A DNA stretch of 9,076 bases from Gammaproteobacteria bacterium (GTDB lineage: Bacteria > Pseudomonadota > Gammaproteobacteria > DSM-19610). The position numbers and the translations under genes were made by a program. This document shows, piece by piece, positions 5,839 through 9,076 of the stretch (position 1 is the first letter of the stretch; every line of letters begins with the position of its first letter). The stretch is taken from assembly GCA_011371465.1 (NCBI GenBank), contig DRQL01000084.1, forward strand, positions 1-9,076. The letters are read 5' to 3'. The notes beneath the pieces were generated by a model, which saw nothing but the letters and a program-made list of their open reading frames with translations, did not search any database and was not told the origin of the DNA.

Positions 5839-8139
5839 ATGGATGTCACGCCGGGCATACTCCAGACCTCCCTCGGCACGCCCGAAGAGGTACGTCTCTG
5901 GCAGGTCGGCGGTCGGGTGCAGGGCGTTGGTTTTCGGCCTTTTGTGTATCGCATCGCCCACGCGCACGGTTTGCTGGGCTGGGTGCAGAACCGTGTCGGC
6001 CAGGTGGAGATCTGTACCCGGGGTGACCCGGGGGCGCAGGAAGCCTTCGGCGCGGCACTGATTGGCGAGGCGCCGCCGCTGGCGCGGCCGCAGTTGATTA
6101 CCGTCGAGCAGGTGGCGGCGGAACTCTTCGATGCCTTCACCATCCGTCACAGTGACAGCGAGGGCGAGGCGCACATCCATGTGCCGCCCGATTACTTTAC
6201 CTGTGATGACTGTCTTGCCGAGCTGAATGACCCGGCTGACCGCCGTTTCCGCTACCCGTTCATCAACTGCACCCAGTGCGGGCCGCGTTACACGTTGATT
6301 AAAGCGTTGCCCTATGACCGTGACCATACCAGCATGGCCTCGTTCGAGTTGTGCCCGCAGTGCCGGCACGAGTACAGCGATCCGGCTGACCGGCGTTTCC
6401 ACGCCGAACCGGTGGCCTGCCCCGTGTGTGGTCCGCGTGTCGAATTCGTACGTCCGGGCATTTGCCGGATGGTGGATGGCATTGCCATACCCGCCTGTGT
6501 GGATGCCCTGCGCGCCGGGGAAATTGTGGCCGCCAAGGGTGTCGGCGGCTATCACCTGTTGTGTGATGCCCGCAATGACCTGGCGGTAAAACGGCTGCGC
6601 GAACGCAAGCCACGCCCCGACAAGCCGCTCGCCGTGATGTTCCCGGCACCGCTGCAGGCACCATTGAAGTCCCTGCTTGATGAAGTGATGGCCAGTTATG
6701 CCGAACAACAGTTGCTGCTTTCACCGCTGCGACCGATCGTGTTAACAGTGCGCCGCCACGACAGCACGCTATCTTCCCTGGTCGCACCGGGTCTGCGGGA
6801 AGTCGGCGTCATGCTGCCCTACAGCCCGTTGCACCATGTGCTGCTGAATGACTTCGGTGGCCCGCTGGTGGCCACCTCGGGAAATCTCAGCGGGGAACCG
6901 GTACTGACTGATAACCACGCGGCGCAACAGCGCCTCGACCGGGTTGCTACGGGTTTCCTGCGCCACAACCGGCCGATTGTGCGACCGGCGGATGACCCGG
7001 TGTACCGTACCTTGCAGGGAAAACCCAGGCCAATCCGGCTTGGTCGGGGTTGTGCGCCACTGGAGTTGGCGCTGCCCTTTGAACTGTCACAAGCGGTGAT
7101 CGCCGTCGGCGGGCACATGAAAAATACCGTGGCGCTGGCCTGGGGTCGGCGTGCTGTGGTTTCACCACACATCGGTGACATGGCTTCGGCCCGCAGCCAG
7201 GACGTTTTCGCCCGCCTGATCGAGGATCTGCAATCCCTGTACGCGGTGCAGGCCAGGGCGGTAGTGTGTGATGCACACCCCGGCTATGCCACCACGCGCT
7301 GGGCACAGCAATGCGGGCTGCCGTTGACCCGCGTCTACCACCACCGCGCACACGCGTCCGCGCTGGCAGGCGAGCATGACGTGGACAGGCACTGGCTGGT
7401 GTTTGCCTGGGATGGTGTCGGCTACGGAGAAGACGGCACGCTGTGGGGAGGTGAGGCACTGGCCGGCCGTCCGGGGCAGTGGCAGCGCGTGGCCACTATG
7501 CGTCCGTTCAGGTTGCCAGGTGGTGACCGGGCCTCACGCGAGCCCTGGCGCAGTGCTGCCGCCCTCAGTTGGGAGATCGGCCGCCCCTGGTCCGGAGACG
7601 CAGTGGACGCCGACCAGCAGGCCCTGCTGTACCATGCCTGGCAACGCCACCTGAATGCCCCGCAGACCTCGGCGGTCGGCCGTCTGTTCGACGCGGCGGC
7701 GGCATTGACCGGTGTCTGTACCGTCGCCAGCTTCGAAGGTCAGGGTCCGATGCAGCTGGAGGCACTTTGTCAGAGCGATGCTATACCGATTGAGTTGCCC
7801 CTCGTGCGTAACGACAGCGGGCTGTGGACCAGTGACTGGCAGGCGCTGGTCGAGCACCTGCTGGATCAGCGGGACAGCGCTACGGCACAGGCGGAGTGCG
7901 TGCATGCCACCCTGGCGGAAGCGCTGGTGCAGCAGGCCCTGGCGGTTAGTCAGGAGCGACGTGTAGACTGTATCGGTTTGTGCGGTGGTGTATTCCAGAA
8001 CCGGGTGTTGACCGAGCGGGTGTGCAGCCGCTTGCAGGCGGAAGGCTTCGAGGTGTGCCTGGGCGAACAGGTCCCGGTGAACGATGCGGGACTCAGTTTC
8101 GGCCAGGTGATTGAATACGGGAAGTTAGTAGCACAATGA
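5839..8139 (+). CDS. hypF: Carbamoyltransferase HypF (first enzyme of cyanide ligand synthesis)
   Basis: HypF transfers the carbamoyl group of carbamoyl phosphate, via carbamoyl-adenylate, to the C-terminal cysteine of HypE. The protein has about 767 residues, full length for the family. Domains, numbered from the GTG at 5836: acylphosphatase-like (about 20-108, VGGRVQGVGFRPFVYR); two zinc fingers (Cys123/126/145/148 and Cys173/176/195/198); YrdC-like domain (about 213-405, KGVGGYHLLCDA, KPRPDKPLAVMF, LVATSGNLSGEPV); Kae1-like domain (about 418-765) with GGHMKNTVALAW, the metal-binding VYHHRAHASAL (His502 and His506), FAWDGVGYGEDGTLWGGE and CGGVFQNRVLTERV. The start is ambiguous: GTG at 5836 directly follows the upstream stop codon and ATG at 5839 is the next codon. 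I list the ATG. No clear Shine-Dalgarno sequence precedes either, so the gene is probably coupled to the transporter gene. Confidence 0.97.
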   Translation: MDVTPGILQTSLGTPEEVRLWQVGGRVQGVGFRPFVYRIAHAHGLLGWVQNRVGQVEICTRGDPGAQEAFGAALIGEAPPLARPQLITVEQVAAELFDAFTIRHSDSEGEAHIHVPPDYFTCDDCLAELNDPADRRFRYPFINCTQCGPRYTLIKALPYDRDHTSMASFELCPQCRHEYSDPADRRFHAEPVACPVCGPRVEFVRPGICRMVDGIAIPACVDALRAGEIVAAKGVGGYHLLCDARNDLAVKRLRERKPRPDKPLAVMFPAPLQAPLKSLLDEVMASYAEQQLLLSPLRPIVLTVRRHDSTLSSLVAPGLREVGVMLPYSPLHHVLLNDFGGPLVATSGNLSGEPVLTDNHAAQQRLDRVATGFLRHNRPIVRPADDPVYRTLQGKPRPIRLGRGCAPLELALPFELSQAVIAVGGHMKNTVALAWGRRAVVSPHIGDMASARSQDVFARLIEDLQSLYAVQARAVVCDAHPGYATTRWAQQCGLPLTRVYHHRAHASALAGEHDVDRHWLVFAWDGVGYGEDGTLWGGEALAGRPGQWQRVATMRPFRLPGGDRASREPWRSAAALSWEIGRPWSGDAVDADQQALLYHAWQRHLNAPQTSAVGRLFDAAAALTGVCTVASFEGQGPMQLEALCQSDAIPIELPLVRNDSGLWTSDWQALVEHLLDQRDSATAQAECVHATLAEALVQQALAVSQERRVDCIGLCGGVFQNRVLTERVCSRLQAEGFEVCLGEQVPVNDAGLSFGQVIEYGKLVAQ

Positions 8140-8168
8140 CCATGTAGCCCGGGGTTTCTTAAAACAAC

Positions 8169-8172
8169 AGGA
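8169..8172 (+). promoter_or_regulatory. Ribosome binding site for hypE
   Basis: AGGA, seven bases before the ATG at 8180, in the only real spacer of the cluster (8140-8179). It supports the ATG at 8180, which gives the conserved N-terminus (ISLAHGNGG). Confidence 0.55.
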
Positions 8173-8179
8173 ATAAAAC

Positions 8180-9076
8180 ATGCAGGATACCCATATTTCA
8201 CTCGCCCACGGCAACGGCGGCCGCTTCATGCGCGAATTGATCGATGAGCTGTTTGCGCGTCACCTGTCCAACCCGGATCTCGATACCAGCGCAGATGCGG
8301 TCGGTTTGTCGCTGGAGGGAGGGGAGCTGTTGTTTACCACGGATGGTTTCACCGTGCAGCCGCTGGAATTTCCCGGTGGTGATATCGGCTCCCTGGCAGT
8401 GCACGGCACCACCAATGACCTGGCGGTTGCCGGTGGCCTGCCCCGCTACCTCAGCCTGAATGCCTTTATCGAAGAAGGCCTGGAAATCGAACTGCTCGAC
8501 CGTTTGATCGGCTCCCTGGCCCGCGCCGCCGCTGCTATCGGAGTGGAAGTGGTGGCCGGGGATACCAAGGTATTGCGGCGCGGCGAGGGTGGCGGCCTGT
8601 ACCTCGCTACCACGGGCATCGGTGTACGACTGCCGGGTCCGGCGCTGGGTATACAGCGTATTCGTGCCGGCGACCGGCTGGTGGTGAGTGGCCCGGTCGG
8701 CGACCACGGCATCGCGGTGATGCTCGCGCGTGAACAGTTTGGCCTGCGCGGCGATGTGCGTTCGGATGCCGCCAGTGTGTTGCCGCTGACCAGTACTGCA
8801 CTCGACTTCGAGGGTCTGCGCTTTATGCGTGACCCGACCCGGGGAGGCCTGGCGACCGTCTGTCACGAACTGTCCCGGGCTACCGGCCTGGGTATCCGCC
8901 TTGCGCAGCAGCAGGTCCCGGTGCGTGATCCCGTGCAATCGGTGTGCGAGATGCTGGGTTACGATCCGCTGTACCTGGCCTGTGAGGGCAGGGTGGTCGC
9001 TGTGATTGACAGTGCTGACAGCGATGCGCTGTTACAGGCATGGAAAGAAATTCCAGCGGGAGAAGATGCCGCTGTC
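8180..9076 (+). CDS. hypE: Carbamoyl dehydratase HypE (C-terminus beyond the window)
   Basis: HypE dehydrates the thiocarboxamide on its C-terminal cysteine to thiocyanate in an ATP-dependent step and passes cyanide to HypC-HypD. The frame runs open from 8180 to the last base: 299 residues of a family of about 330-350. The essential C-terminal cysteine tail is therefore outside the window and cannot be checked. AIRS/PurM-type features are visible: the N-terminal LAHGNGGRFM (8-17), FTTDGFTVQPLEFPGGDIG (52-70), GTTNDLAVAGG (76-86), AGDTKVLRRG (126-135, ATP/metal site) and in the second domain SGPVGDHGIAVM (170-181) and MRDPTRGGLATV (216-227). It follows hypF after 40 bases. Confidence 0.97.
   Translation, partial: MQDTHISLAHGNGGRFMRELIDELFARHLSNPDLDTSADAVGLSLEGGELLFTTDGFTVQPLEFPGGDIGSLAVHGTTNDLAVAGGLPRYLSLNAFIEEGLEIELLDRLIGSLARAAAAIGVEVVAGDTKVLRRGEGGGLYLATTGIGVRLPGPALGIQRIRAGDRLVVSGPVGDHGIAVMLAREQFGLRGDVRSDAASVLPLTSTALDFEGLRFMRDPTRGGLATVCHELSRATGLGIRLAQQQVPVRDPVQSVCEMLGYDPLYLACEGRVVAVIDSADSDALLQAWKEIPAGEDAAV

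Noticed and set aside
5686..6708. Long minus-strand open frame (340 codons) opposite hypF and the transporter gene
   Set aside because: It lies antisense to two clearly recognisable genes and its translation resembles no family I recognise. Long antisense frames are expected in GC-rich coding DNA.
8140..8179. Possible transcription terminator between hypF and hypE
   Set aside because: CCCGGG is a short palindrome, but there is no real stem-loop followed by a T-run, so a terminator is not supported.
8198..8938. Minus-strand open frame (246 codons) opposite hypE
   Set aside because: The plus strand encodes unmistakable HypE over the same bases; the antisense product has no family features.
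1..9076. A novel defence, mobile or otherwise undescribed system
   Set aside because: Every base outside a 40-base and a few shorter spacers belongs to recognisable hydrogenase maturation or nickel-transport genes. I found no integrase, transposase, direct-repeat array, tRNA or att-like site.

Overview
The window is one dense, single-strand (+) block of [NiFe]-hydrogenase maturation genes. It is open at both ends: the first gene lacks its N-terminus and the last lacks its C-terminus. The DNA is GC-rich. Together with the combination of Hya/Hup-type accessory genes and a full hyp set, this suggests a proteobacterium, plausibly a gammaproteobacterium (for example a sulfur- or hydrogen-oxidising lineage). 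That taxonomic guess rests on gene content and protein flavour only, not on any search.

Layout. Positions 1-2499 hold the system-specific accessory genes of a membrane-bound uptake hydrogenase: a HupD/HyaD/HoxM-type large-subunit endopeptidase (partial), a HyaE/HupG/HoxO thioredoxin-fold chaperone, HyaF/HupH/HoxQ, the rubredoxin HupI/HoxR, and HupJ/HoxT/HybE. Positions 2499-5119 hold hypA, hypC, hypB and hypD. Positions 5116-5835 encode a small polytopic membrane protein with a nickel/cobalt-transporter HX4DH signature and a histidine-rich loop. Positions 5836-8139 hold hypF, and 8180 to the window end holds hypE. The structural subunits would be expected just upstream of position 1, but they are not in the window.

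How the genes work together. HypF and HypE make the cyanide ligands from carbamoyl phosphate. HypC and HypD assemble and carry the Fe(CN)2CO unit. HypA and HypB insert nickel, which the embedded membrane protein presumably imports. The HupD-type protease then clips the large subunit. HyaE, HyaF, HupI and HupJ act on the specific hydrogenase; the HyaE/HoxO, HoxR and HoxT families are known from uptake enzymes matured in the presence of O2. The presence of rubredoxin and HupJ/HoxT therefore hints at an O2-exposed (Hup/Hox-type) group 1 enzyme.

Almost all junctions overlap or abut (GTGA, ATGA, TAATG, 8-10 base overlaps), so the block looks like one translationally coupled operon. The only clear spacer is 40 bases before hypE. 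I see no stretch without a gene longer than that, no RNA genes, no mobile elements, no CRISPR and no convincing terminator. The window is a well-known type of system. The points worth a second look are the C-terminal rather than N-terminal His-rich segment of HypB, the nickel transporter inserted between hypD and hypF, the hypA-C-B-D-F-E gene order, and the missing hupE, hupF and hupK homologues.
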